In this document: positions 1-7,140 of the stretch, piece by piece
Layout of the letters: each line of letters opens with the position of its first letter
Position numbering within the stretch: the first letter of the stretch is position 1
Assembly (NCBI GenBank): GCA_902803695.1
Contig: CADCQX010000069.1
Span: 1-10,303, forward strand
Direction: 5' to 3'
DNA length: 10,303 bases
From: Oscillospiraceae bacterium
Lineage (GTDB): Bacteria > Bacillota > Clostridia > Saccharofermentanales > Saccharofermentanaceae
Translations under genes and position numbers: made by a program
Notes under the pieces: generated by a model
The model's input: only the letters and a program-made list of their open reading frames with translations
Database searches by the model: none
Told to the model about the DNA's origin: nothing

Positions 1-147
1 GGTGACAACATCGAGCGTGCTAAGAAGAGCGGTGTTAAGTACATTGCTGAGCCGGGCGGATCCATCCGTGACGATCATGTTATCATGACGTGTAATAAGT
101 ACGATATGGCAATGGCTTTCACAGGAATCAGATTGTTCCACCACTAA
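1..147 (+). CDS. purH: PurH C-terminal end (partial): AICAR transformylase / IMP cyclohydrolase
   Basis: The last 48 residues and stop codon of a gene that begins left of the window, read in frame from base 1. The tail contains KYIAEPGGSIRDD near the start and ends FTGIRLFHH, which is the highly conserved C-terminus of bifunctional PurH. PurH is a cytoplasmic enzyme. Its C-terminal domain formylates AICAR using 10-formyl-tetrahydrofolate, and its N-terminal domain (not visible here) closes FAICAR to IMP, the last two steps of de novo purine synthesis. The visible end belongs to the transformylase domain. The gene is followed 19 bases later by a strong terminator, so it is probably the last gene of its transcript. 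purD lies 2.1 kb downstream, separated by two unrelated genes. Identification rests on motif recognition and is firm despite the truncation by the window edge. Confidence 0.93.
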   Translation, partial: GDNIERAKKSGVKYIAEPGGSIRDDHVIMTCNKYDMAMAFTGIRLFHH

Positions 148-166
148 TATTTTTTCGATATAAAAT

Positions 167-202
167 AAGCATCGTCACGAAAAGTGGCGATGCTTTTTTT
201 TG
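167..202 (+). terminator. Intrinsic terminator of purH
   Basis: A 12-bp stem (167-178 with 184-195, one T-G wobble) closes a GAAAA loop. It runs straight into an unbroken T tract (194-201). It sits 19 bases after the purH stop codon and should end the purine transcript. Confidence 0.93.
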
Positions 203-522
203 TGCGTCATCAGTTTCTCATATCTTCCTTATTTTTCGACACACAAAAAATAACTGTTTCAGGAAGTTAAATCAAAAAATGGAAATAAAATAAAAGCTGT
301 CAAAAATCAGCAAACAATTCTCATTTCTTTTTCGTTTCTTCCTACTGATTATGCTAACACCTTGTTCATAATGTTTCAATATAGGGTTCGCAAAATGCAA
401 GCTTTTTGTCTTTTTAAGTCAAAAAACCTTGCAAACAATTAATATATCTTGCTGTTCTTTTGTCTGATATTTTGTATTGTCATTTTATTTGATATCATTT
501 TCGAAAAGGAAGACAGGAGTTA
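203..522. other. 320-base AT-rich intergenic region, no gene seen
   Basis: This gap between the purH terminator and the next gene has no convincing open reading frame or known RNA on either strand. It is rich in A and T runs. It holds the long imperfect inverted repeat at 396-433 and a perfect palindrome TTTTCGAAAA at 498-507. The downstream gene's promoter must lie here. The best candidate I find is TTGCTG (449-454), an 18-base spacer, then TGTATT (473-478), which is a weak match. I saw no conserved purine-riboswitch or PurR-box pattern I could defend. Confidence 0.6.
396..433. repeat. Imperfect inverted repeat (long hairpin) in the intergenic region
   Basis: TGCAAG (396-401) pairs with CTTGCA (428-433). 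TTTTTG (403-408) pairs with CAAAAA (420-425), and CTT (410-412) pairs with AAG (416-418), leaving a TTT loop. Small mismatches separate the three blocks. No T tract follows on the + strand, so it is not a canonical terminator. It could be an operator, an mRNA leader hairpin or chance in AT-rich DNA. Confidence 0.6.
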
Positions 523-1140
523 ATGAAAGTGCCGACATTCGTATTGGCCATTTTAATATCTGAGATAATCGGTACTGTCCTGATCTATCTTTTGGTGACG
601 GGTATCAGAGAAGGTCTATATATGATCCATCGTTCGGAAAAGCCGGACAAGTCAAGTTACATGATTCAAACTCCGAATTCGTTTGAGATACAGGGATATA
701 ATCAGTGTGCCGGTTTTTCGAGTGCATACCTGATGAGACATTACGGAAGAACTATTACCGGGGAGGAAGCTTATCAGAAAATGCCAAAGCTTAAAAACGG
801 GACCGTTCTTCCGAGAAACCTTCTTAAGTTCCTGAAAAACGAAGGATTGAAGGCAGGTTACTACAGGGGCAATACGGACACGATCAAAAGTATAGTGGAA
901 AAGGGAGATCCTGTTATAGTTCTCATAAGATCTTTTAAAGGTTCGAAAACACTTCATTATGTAAATATCGTCGGGTATGACGAAGATAATCTTTATCTGG
1001 CAGAGACCATAGAAGATTATATTAACGCTGATGATCCCAGATTTAATCGAATAGTCCGGACAGAAGATTTCATCGAATTATGGAATACGTCCATGTTTGT
1101 CATACCTCTTCATAAGAACACTTTTTTCAAGATAGTGTAA
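523..1140 (+). CDS. Membrane-anchored C39-like cysteine peptidase homologue
   Basis: A 205-residue protein with one hydrophobic segment (about residues 5-26) followed by a papain-like fold of the C39-like type. QCAGFSSAY carries Gln61 and Cys62, the usual oxyanion-hole and nucleophile pair. His145 lies in LHYVNIVGYDEDNLYLAE, the typical strand with the catalytic histidine. Where many relatives have Asn-Pro or Asp-Pro after this strand, this one has Glu161-Thr, so the third catalytic residue is uncertain. No ABC or transmembrane exporter domain is attached, unlike bacteriocin-processing C39 transporters. Positive charges cluster after the hydrophobic segment (R29, R37, K40), which leaves open which side of the membrane the domain faces. 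AGGAG (515-519) lies only 3 bases before this ATG but 9 before GTG at 529, so the start may be two codons later. It lies 58 bases upstream of a lipoprotein gene. Substrate unknown. Confidence 0.72.
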   Translation: MKVPTFVLAILISEIIGTVLIYLLVTGIREGLYMIHRSEKPDKSSYMIQTPNSFEIQGYNQCAGFSSAYLMRHYGRTITGEEAYQKMPKLKNGTVLPRNLLKFLKNEGLKAGYYRGNTDTIKSIVEKGDPVIVLIRSFKGSKTLHYVNIVGYDEDNLYLAETIEDYINADDPRFNRIVRTEDFIELWNTSMFVIPLHKNTFFKIV

Positions 1141-1186
1141 CCTGATCCGATAAAAGTTGATATATAGGGTAAAGGATAAGATCGTT

Positions 1187-1191
1187 GGAGG
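1187..1191 (+). promoter_or_regulatory. Ribosome binding site deciding the lipoprotein start
   Basis: GGAGG lies 7 bases before ATG 1199. This makes ATG 1199 the start rather than the upstream in-frame TTG at 1157, and it places a proper signal peptide at the N-terminus. Confidence 0.9.
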
Positions 1192-1198
1192 TATATCA

Positions 1199-2167
1199 AT
1201 GAAAAAACTAATCGGATTGGTCCTGGCCACGGCTTTAATGTTAGGAATGGTTTCATGCTCTGCGGAAAAGCCTGATAGGAAAAAAGCGCGGAAAAAGAAA
1301 GCGGATGTGGTTATCGATAACGACAAGAACAAAGACATATTCGATGATAAAAATAATAATATTAACATCAATGAGCTTAAAACGAACGAAGGATTAATGT
1401 TCCATGCCGGTAACGGTAATGCAGGATTGGTATGTTCTACGGAAGATTATTGGTCAAGCGACGGTTTCAATGTCTATTATGACGGGAAAATTGAGATGAG
1501 CAGATCATATAATCTCTCCGGAACCGTAACCGATGAGTGTGAGATATCCGATGAAGATTATGAGAAGATCTACGAGTTTGCTTATAACGCGTACATAGAT
1601 GAATCATTTAAGGACTATAAAGAAGATGTTTGTGACGGTGATACATGGTATTTTGTATTCGTTGATTCAGAAGGAGAGCATACTATATATTCCGGATATG
1701 CCTATAACAATGAAGAGATGAATGCTATCAAGGATATTCTAGACAAATATCAGGATAAGGTCGATCTGTCACCTGTTATTCCTCAGGAAGGAAAGATGCT
1801 TGAAGCAACGAGCCTTTCTCAGGAACCGATCGATATCAGTACAGATAATCTCTGCGGATATAAGATCATCGTAAATTATGATATGACCGCTGAATACTAT
1901 GAGCTCTATACGATCTCCGATCCTTTGTTGGTCAAGACTGTTGATGTCGATGAATATACATTTTACTCCCTTAGAGAGTTCTGTATGTATTCTAAGTTGG
2001 CAGATCCGTTCAAAGACTACTCTGAGGATGATGTGTGTGACGGTGATACATGGACATTTGAGTATTATGAGGATGCCGAAGAAGCTTTCTTGATCTATGA
2101 CGGATATATTTACAGCCACTATCAGTTAAGTGATGTAGCCGAGCAGTTGGATGGACTTGTTAAGTAG
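1199..2167 (+). CDS. Putative lipoprotein with two tandem copies of one domain
   Basis: A 322-residue protein I do not recognise as a named family. It starts with a lipoprotein signal peptide: MKK, a hydrophobic core to residue 17, then MVSC with Cys20 as the likely lipidated residue. A very basic stretch (residues 27-35) and an Asp/Asn/Lys-rich linker (to about 60) follow. The rest is an internal duplication, about residues 75-185 and 215-320. Each copy contains FKDY, then an acidic patch, then the shared motif VCDGDTW (Cys145 and Cys280), then a Tyr-rich strand with SGYAY or DGYIY. The motifs are 135 residues apart. The gene is acidic and Tyr-rich, as expected for an exported binding or surface protein; no catalytic motif is visible. 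It is co-directional with the peptidase homologue upstream and purD downstream (62-base gap). Lipidation and export are well supported; function is unknown. Confidence 0.85.
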   Translation: MKKLIGLVLATALMLGMVSCSAEKPDRKKARKKKADVVIDNDKNKDIFDDKNNNININELKTNEGLMFHAGNGNAGLVCSTEDYWSSDGFNVYYDGKIEMSRSYNLSGTVTDECEISDEDYEKIYEFAYNAYIDESFKDYKEDVCDGDTWYFVFVDSEGEHTIYSGYAYNNEEMNAIKDILDKYQDKVDLSPVIPQEGKMLEATSLSQEPIDISTDNLCGYKIIVNYDMTAEYYELYTISDPLLVKTVDVDEYTFYSLREFCMYSKLADPFKDYSEDDVCDGDTWTFEYYEDAEEAFLIYDGYIYSHYQLSDVAEQLDGLVK

Positions 2168-2217
2168 AAACTTAATCAGAATTGTAGTAATATCTTATAG
2201 GTTAAATCTTGATCTAT

Positions 2218-2222
2218 AGGAG
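2218..2222 (+). promoter_or_regulatory. Ribosome binding site deciding the purD start
   Basis: AGGAG ends 7 bases before ATG 2230. The protein then begins MKNILVVGGGGREHA, the exact N-terminus expected for PurD. The upstream in-frame TTG at 2209 would precede this site and is rejected. Confidence 0.92.
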
Positions 2223-2229
2223 ACTATTC

Positions 2230-3519
2230 ATGAAGAACATTCTTGTTGTAGGCGGTGGCGGAAGAGAACATGCCATCATTATGAAATTATCCGAGAGTCC
2301 AAAGGTTGGTAAGATCTATTGTGCACCTGGAAACGGCGGTATCAGTAAGTATGCCGAGTGTTTTCCGGTAGGAGCAACGGATATCGAAGGAATGGTGGAA
2401 CTTGCCAAGAAACTGCAGCCTGATATGGTTGTAGTAGCACCTGACGATCCGCTTGTTTTGGGAATGGCTGATGCATTGGAGAAGGAAGGTTTCTTTACTT
2501 TCGGACCTAAGGCCAATGCCGCTATTATTGAAGGTTCCAAGGTCTTCTCCAAGGAGCTCATGAAGAAATATGATATCCCAACTGCTTACTACGGAGTATT
2601 CACAGACAGCGAGAGCGCTATCAAATATCTGAAAGAGCAGAATACATATCCTACAGTTATCAAGGCTGACGGTCTTGCACTCGGTAAGGGTGTTATCATC
2701 GCCCAGAATGAGGAAGAGGCAATAACAGCCGTTAAAGAGATGATCGACGATCTTAAGTTCGGTAAGAGCAGCAGCAGAGTCGTTATCGAAGAATTCTTAA
2801 CAGGTCCTGAGGTTTCCGTTCTCTCATTTACTGACGGTGAGACAATGATCCCGATGATCTCTTCCATGGATCATAAGAGAGCTCTTGATAATGACGAAGG
2901 CCTTAATACAGGCGGTATGGGAACTATCTCTCCAAACCCTTGCTACACAGAGGAAGTTGCAAAGGAATGCATGGAGAAGATCTTTATTCCTACGATGAAT
3001 GCAATGAACAAAGAGGGCAGAAGATTTGAGGGTATCCTTTACTTCGGCCTTATGATCACACCTAACGGACCTAAGGTTATCGAGTATAACTGCAGATTCG
3101 GTGATCCTGAGACTCAGGTCGTTCTTCCTATGCTCGATGCTGACCTCTACGACATCTTCGAGGCTATCTGTGAGAGAAGACTCAAGGATATCGATATCAA
3201 GTGGCATGACGGTGCGTGTGCATGTGTTATCATGGCTTCAGGCGGATATCCGCAGAGCTATAAGAAAGGTATCCCGATGAACGGATTTGACGATAAGGGT
3301 CAGATCGACGGATGCTTCGTATATCATGCAGGTACCAAGCTTGATGAGAACGGTACGTTCCTTACAAACGGCGGCCGTGTGATCGGTGTTACTGCAAGAG
3401 CAGATGATCTTCAGAGTGCACTTGATAAGGCTTATGAGGGCGTTTCTAAGATCGATTTCGAGGGCGCACACTTTAGACACGATATCGGTAAGCGTGCTTT
3501 GGAGTTCCTTAATAAATGA
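2230..3519 (+). CDS. purD: Phosphoribosylamine-glycine ligase (GAR synthetase)
   Basis: This cytoplasmic enzyme joins glycine to 5-phosphoribosylamine with ATP, giving glycinamide ribonucleotide, the second step of de novo purine synthesis. The 429-residue length is normal for the family. The N-terminal domain opens with the Gly-rich VVGGGGREHA. GPKANAAIIEGSK and KADGLALGKG mark entry to the ATP-grasp fold, and EEFLTGPEVSVL and the DHKRALDNDEGLNTGGMG segment are hallmark PurD sequences. ILYFGLMI and EYNCRFGDPETQ carry the metal-binding Glu and Asn region. The C-terminal domain is complete. The gene overlaps the next start by four bases (ATGA), implying translational coupling to nadD-yqeK. Unlike the more usual arrangement beside purH and purN, it is separated from purH by a terminator and two unrelated genes. 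Lysine codons are mostly AAG, as in thrS, consistent with a well-expressed native gene. Confidence 0.97.
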   Translation: MKNILVVGGGGREHAIIMKLSESPKVGKIYCAPGNGGISKYAECFPVGATDIEGMVELAKKLQPDMVVVAPDDPLVLGMADALEKEGFFTFGPKANAAIIEGSKVFSKELMKKYDIPTAYYGVFTDSESAIKYLKEQNTYPTVIKADGLALGKGVIIAQNEEEAITAVKEMIDDLKFGKSSSRVVIEEFLTGPEVSVLSFTDGETMIPMISSMDHKRALDNDEGLNTGGMGTISPNPCYTEEVAKECMEKIFIPTMNAMNKEGRRFEGILYFGLMITPNGPKVIEYNCRFGDPETQVVLPMLDADLYDIFEAICERRLKDIDIKWHDGACACVIMASGGYPQSYKKGIPMNGFDDKGQIDGCFVYHAGTKLDENGTFLTNGGRVIGVTARADDLQSALDKAYEGVSKIDFEGAHFRHDIGKRALEFLNK

Positions 3520-4712
3520 GAGTAGGTCTTTTCGGGGGTTCATTTGATCCGTTCCATAACGGGCATTTAAGCATGATCGAGGGCGCCTTAAAAACGGTCG
3601 ACAAGGTCGTTGTGATCCCGTCTGCGAGAAATCCCTTCAAACGCGGAAAGATATTGAATGCTGCTCCGTACAGATACTATATGACTGTTGATGCAGTCAG
3701 TAAGTTCGGTGATAAAGTTGTCGTAAGTGACGTTGAGTTCTATATCCCGGGCATCAGTTATACGCTTAATACCATTAAAGCTCTTCTTAAAGGCAACAGG
3801 ATCAATGATCTCGTTGACTCTGACAATGTCGAGCTTTTCTGGATCTGCGGTTCCGACATCCTTCCGACTTTTGACAAATGGTATGAGCCTGACGAGATCT
3901 TAAGTCTGGTAAATCTCCTTGTTGCCAGAAGGCCCGGGCAGGATGATGATTTCGAAGTTCAGGTCAAGCGTGTAGAGGACCTTTACGATACGAAGATTTC
4001 CGTATTTGATATTGACGGAGTTGATGTGTCTTCTTCGTGTTTTCGAAAAGAAAAGAATATGGAACAACTCCCTGAGGAAGTAAGGACATTCATCAAGACG
4101 AATGCTCTTTATTCCGCCGACTGGCTCGAAAACGTGTCCGACAAGGCAATGGAAGACTTCCTTGAGTATGCTATCGAACTGTATCCGATCCTAAAAAGAG
4201 AGCGTCTCCTTCATACGATCAATACGGCGATCCTCGCGGTCAAGTATGCCGTTATGTATGGCGGAGATCCTGATAAGGCTTTGATAGCAGGTATTCTCCA
4301 TGATTGTGCAAAGGAGCTTCCGGATGATCAGCAGCGTAAGATGGCTATCAAGGATTCGGGCGAGAGCTATGACATAAAGAAGCTGTGGCACGGACCTGCG
4401 GGTGCGCTTATGGCCAAAAAGCAGTTTGGTATAAAAGACGATGAGATCCTCGATGCCATAAGATTTCATACGACAGCCAGAAAAGATATGACGATTACCG
4501 ATAAAGTTGTTTATCTTTCTGATAAGATCGAGCCTGCCAGGACTTATGATGATCTGACTGAAGTCAGAAAAGCTGCAGACAGTGATCTTGAACTTGGTCT
4601 TATCCTTTGTGTAAGTGCTTTTGTTGAGAAGAGTAAGCGTAAGGGTATGGAACTTCATCCGAATACCAAGGGCTTTATCAAGGAACTGCGTCTTTCGGAT
4701 CGTCTGAAGTAA
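3516..4712 (+). CDS. nadD: Fused NadD (NaMN adenylyltransferase) and YqeK (HD-domain Ap4A hydrolase)
   Basis: A 398-residue fusion of two enzymes normally made from adjacent genes. Residues 1-200 are NadD, which joins ATP and nicotinate mononucleotide into deamido-NAD. GGSFDPFHNGH (7-17) is the nucleotidyltransferase signature with His14 and His17. WICGSDILPTFDKWY and SSSCFR (172-177, matching the usual ISSTxIR) follow. Residues from about 205 to 398 are YqeK, an HD-domain phosphohydrolase shown in Bacillus relatives to split Ap4A symmetrically. Its likely metal ligands are His233, His262-Asp263, His292, His318 and Asp336 (YLSDKIEP). No frameshift or internal stop separates the halves, and the linker is short. 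The ATG overlaps the purD stop; a weak GGAG lies at 3501-3504. NAD synthesis and removal of an adenylated dinucleotide are thereby physically joined. Similar fusions are reported in a few other bacteria, as I recall, so the architecture is uncommon rather than unknown. Confidence 0.94.
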   Translation: MRVGLFGGSFDPFHNGHLSMIEGALKTVDKVVVIPSARNPFKRGKILNAAPYRYYMTVDAVSKFGDKVVVSDVEFYIPGISYTLNTIKALLKGNRINDLVDSDNVELFWICGSDILPTFDKWYEPDEILSLVNLLVARRPGQDDDFEVQVKRVEDLYDTKISVFDIDGVDVSSSCFRKEKNMEQLPEEVRTFIKTNALYSADWLENVSDKAMEDFLEYAIELYPILKRERLLHTINTAILAVKYAVMYGGDPDKALIAGILHDCAKELPDDQQRKMAIKDSGESYDIKKLWHGPAGALMAKKQFGIKDDEILDAIRFHTTARKDMTITDKVVYLSDKIEPARTYDDLTEVRKAADSDLELGLILCVSAFVEKSKRKGMELHPNTKGFIKELRLSDRLK

Positions 4713-4729
4713 CTTCGCGGAGTACATTA

Positions 4730-6745
4730 ATGGATAACGAGAAAAAGGGTAGTTTAAAGAAGCAACTGAGCGGATATGACCTGGTTCATAATCCGGTCCT
4801 TTATGCTCTGTCCATTATTGTTGTTCTTTTTATCTATTTTCTCGTAGCTTACAAAGCGAATTCAAACCTGGATTATGTAGCTACCAACGGTACTTTTCAG
4901 AATTACAATTTCATCAGAAGATTCCTGAACGGTTGGATCCCCTTCGTTGATTTTCCTGCATATCTTGGTTCCGGTCATCTGATCACCACATCGATCGTTA
5001 CATTCCTGTGCGGCAACAATTATGCCGCTTCAGTATTGGCTTATAATTTTGTATCTTCGTTATGTCTGGTGATCTATTGCTATTCGTTTGGAATTGTCTA
5101 TTTCAGGCGAAATTGGGTAATCCCATCAACCATAGCAATAGTTATAAGGATGATCCCGTCATTCATTTCCGAAAACATGCTCAAAGGCGGTAACTCGGCC
5201 AGACCTATCAGAGGTTCGATAGTTCCGCTCGTCATACTGATATATATCCTTGTATCCTTATTTTTCGAAAAGCATAAGGAATGGAGTGAAAAGAAACAGC
5301 TGTATGCTCATGTTGTTTTATTCTCTGTGCTTTCCGGTCTGGCTTTTGTATGGGGAAATGACTACGGAATCGCTAGTTTCATTGCTTTGTTCTGTCTTGT
5401 GATCTTCTTCGTTATAGTTAAGTATAAAAGTTTCATCCGTACCATAGTTTCCGGATTGATAATGCTTTTGGGAAGTTCTGTAACGATAATTTTGTTTTCG
5501 GTACTTATCACCCGCGGTCATCCGATGGCTTGGTTCAGATCCAACTTCATGTCAGCTGAATATCAGGGCTGGTATTATGAAGATCCGCTTAAGCACACTT
5601 TGTATTACTATGAGATAGATCTGTCGATCCCTGTAATAATCTGCATCGTTTTCCTTCTCGCTTTTTTGGTCTTGCTGATAAGAAAGCTCAACTGGGAAAA
5701 CGTACGAAGATACGGAACAGTTCTTTTCGCGCTCTTGGCTTGCTTCGGAACCTGTCAGGAATACAGGCTCTTCAGTCTGAAAGATGAGAGCTATGAACTG
5801 TTCCTTATGTGCACGATAGTTGTCTTTATGGTATTTTTCCTTGTCTATATCTCATCCGTTTTCCTCTCGAAAAAGAAGGTTGAGATAGGGAAAAACGCAT
5901 TAAAGATCGTATGCTGTGTCTGGGCCGTGCTTGTAATAGTTTCCTCGCTGATAACCGTATTGTATCCCCGTAAGGAAGGCCAAAACAGAAAATACTATCC
6001 TGAAATGGGAGGATATCTTGAAGAGTGTTCGAGTGATCTCGATAAGTCTTATGAGTTAGTTTCAGGAAGGCGTGTATTTTCCGTATATGCGTCAGCTCTG
6101 GAAGTAGCCACGGATCAATATCAACCGTCAGGATATGATTATATTATCCATGTTCTTACCGATGATGCGCGGGAGCAGTATATGAAGACTTTTGAATCGA
6201 GAGATTTTGAGGTCGTATCAACCCTTAATGCTAATTACACCATGTACGGAGATTGGGCCCGTAACGCCAACTGGTTCTTTTATCGTGAAGTATATTCAAA
6301 TTGGCATTACATAGGCAGCAATTCCTACTCGGATTACTGGGAATACGGTGCAGAGCCGGAATCTGTTTATGACGGAAATATAAAAGTTGATATCTATGAA
6401 GAAAGCGAGTCAGAAGTATACCTGATCGTTGTTACCGAAGATAAGACCGTCAACGGCATAGCAGATGTATATGTGGATTATGAAGCTGACCTTATGGAAG
6501 GAAAATCCGGATTTTTGCTCCACCGCATCATAGTAGGTGCCTGCGATCATAACGCTTCGGATGAGCAGCTTCACGAGTGGGCTTTAAGACAGAAGAATGC
6601 TGAGTATATTCCGATTACTATAAAGGATGGTGTAGGATATGTCAGTCTTGAGTCTTATCCGGTCGATAAGACTATGATAAAGATCAATGAAGTATCATGT
6701 GATAGAATATTCATCAGTGATTTTTTGCCTAAACTTGATGAATAA
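4730..6745 (+). CDS. Polytopic membrane protein, putative GT-C type glycosyltransferase
   Basis: A 671-residue protein with roughly eleven predicted membrane segments (about 24-41, 98-120, 129-146, 163-179, 192-208, 213-230, 237-260, 299-317, 328-342, 355-379, 391-411) and a soluble C-terminal domain of about 255 residues. The first loop after the first membrane helix has NLDY (46-49), then LNGWIPFVDF (66-75) and a Gly-rich turn. An acidic residue followed by a G-x-x-P-x-x-D-F stretch is typical of GT-C enzymes that take sugars from polyprenyl-phosphate donors at the outer face of the membrane. The C-terminal part is rich in aromatic residues, with RNANWFFYREVY (511-522) and SYSDYWEY (532-539). 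Membrane nature is certain; the glycosyltransferase call is inference. GGAG (4719-4722) precedes the ATG by 7 bases, and only 17 bases separate it from nadD-yqeK, so co-transcription is likely. Alternatives are a polysaccharide polymerase or flippase-like protein. Confidence 0.68.
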   Translation: MDNEKKGSLKKQLSGYDLVHNPVLYALSIIVVLFIYFLVAYKANSNLDYVATNGTFQNYNFIRRFLNGWIPFVDFPAYLGSGHLITTSIVTFLCGNNYAASVLAYNFVSSLCLVIYCYSFGIVYFRRNWVIPSTIAIVIRMIPSFISENMLKGGNSARPIRGSIVPLVILIYILVSLFFEKHKEWSEKKQLYAHVVLFSVLSGLAFVWGNDYGIASFIALFCLVIFFVIVKYKSFIRTIVSGLIMLLGSSVTIILFSVLITRGHPMAWFRSNFMSAEYQGWYYEDPLKHTLYYYEIDLSIPVIICIVFLLAFLVLLIRKLNWENVRRYGTVLFALLACFGTCQEYRLFSLKDESYELFLMCTIVVFMVFFLVYISSVFLSKKKVEIGKNALKIVCCVWAVLVIVSSLITVLYPRKEGQNRKYYPEMGGYLEECSSDLDKSYELVSGRRVFSVYASALEVATDQYQPSGYDYIIHVLTDDAREQYMKTFESRDFEVVSTLNANYTMYGDWARNANWFFYREVYSNWHYIGSNSYSDYWEYGAEPESVYDGNIKVDIYEESESEVYLIVVTEDKTVNGIADVYVDYEADLMEGKSGFLLHRIIVGACDHNASDEQLHEWALRQKNAEYIPITIKDGVGYVSLESYPVDKTMIKINEVSCDRIFISDFLPKLDE

Positions 6746-6753
6746 CATATAAT
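6725..6753 (+). promoter_or_regulatory. Predicted sigma-A promoter for rsfS
   Basis: TTGCCT (6725-6730) is a 4/6 match to the -35 box. A 17-base spacer leads to TATAAT (6748-6753), a perfect -10 box. The -35 lies inside the last codons of the membrane-protein gene. This would let rsfS be expressed independently of the upstream operon, starting near 6760. Confidence 0.6.
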
Positions 6754-6782
6754 ATCAAGTATACCGATCTAATTAACAGATT

Positions 6783-6788
6783 AAGGAG
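6783..6788 (+). promoter_or_regulatory. Ribosome binding site of rsfS
   Basis: AAGGAG lies 9 bases before ATG 6798. An in-frame TTG at 6795 is one codon earlier but has tighter spacing and is a weaker start codon, so ATG 6798 is preferred. Confidence 0.88.
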
Positions 6789-6797
6789 AAGTGTTTG

Positions 6798-7133
6798 ATG
6801 ACAAGTAAAGAGTTGGCTGAAAAGATTGTAGAGATATTGGACAGTAAAAAGGGTATCGATATTCAGTTGATAGACGTTTCCGAAAAGACGATCATGGCAG
6901 ATTATTTCGTTATCTGCAGCGGTAATTCCACTACACAGATCAAGGCTTTGGCAGATGAGGTTGAGGTAGTTCTCAAGAACGAGAACGATCTTTATGCTGA
7001 TCACGTTGAGGGCAGAAACAGCAACCGATGGATCCTTATCGACTATAAGGATGTAGTTGTTCATATCTTCCATCCTGAAGACCGCGCCAACTATGACCTT
7101 GAGAAGCTTTGGGAGACCAAAAGCGCTATCTGA
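6798..7133 (+). CDS. rsfS: Ribosome silencing factor RsfS (YbeB/Iojap family)
   Basis: A 111-residue cytoplasmic protein of usual family length. RsfS binds ribosomal protein uL14 on the large subunit and blocks subunit joining, which lowers translation when nutrients run short. Diagnostic segments are ADYFVICSGNSTTQIKALADEV in the first half, then EGRNSNRWILIDYKDVVVHIF and the closing YDLEKLW motif. These are near-universal in this family and place the call beyond doubt. It follows nadD-yqeK in order, as in many Bacillota, but a large membrane-protein gene lies between them. A predicted promoter with a perfect -10 box sits just upstream, and a hairpin follows the stop codon. The start is set by AAGGAG nine bases before the ATG. 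Confidence 0.97.
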   Translation: MTSKELAEKIVEILDSKKGIDIQLIDVSEKTIMADYFVICSGNSTTQIKALADEVEVVLKNENDLYADHVEGRNSNRWILIDYKDVVVHIFHPEDRANYDLEKLWETKSAI

Positions 7134-7140
7134 TAGGGAT

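Noticed and set aside
296..311. Short GCTG/CAGC inverted repeat in the intergenic gap
   Set aside because: Only four base pairs with an 8-base loop; expected by chance in AT-rich DNA.
1157..1198. Upstream TTG start for the lipoprotein gene
   Set aside because: It would place 14 polar and basic residues ahead of a standard MKK lipoprotein signal peptide and ignore GGAGG at 1187-1191.
4191..4727. A 178-codon open frame on the - strand inside the YqeK half
   Set aside because: It is antisense to conserved HD-domain coding sequence, has no recognisable motif, and is a codon-bias shadow of the real gene.
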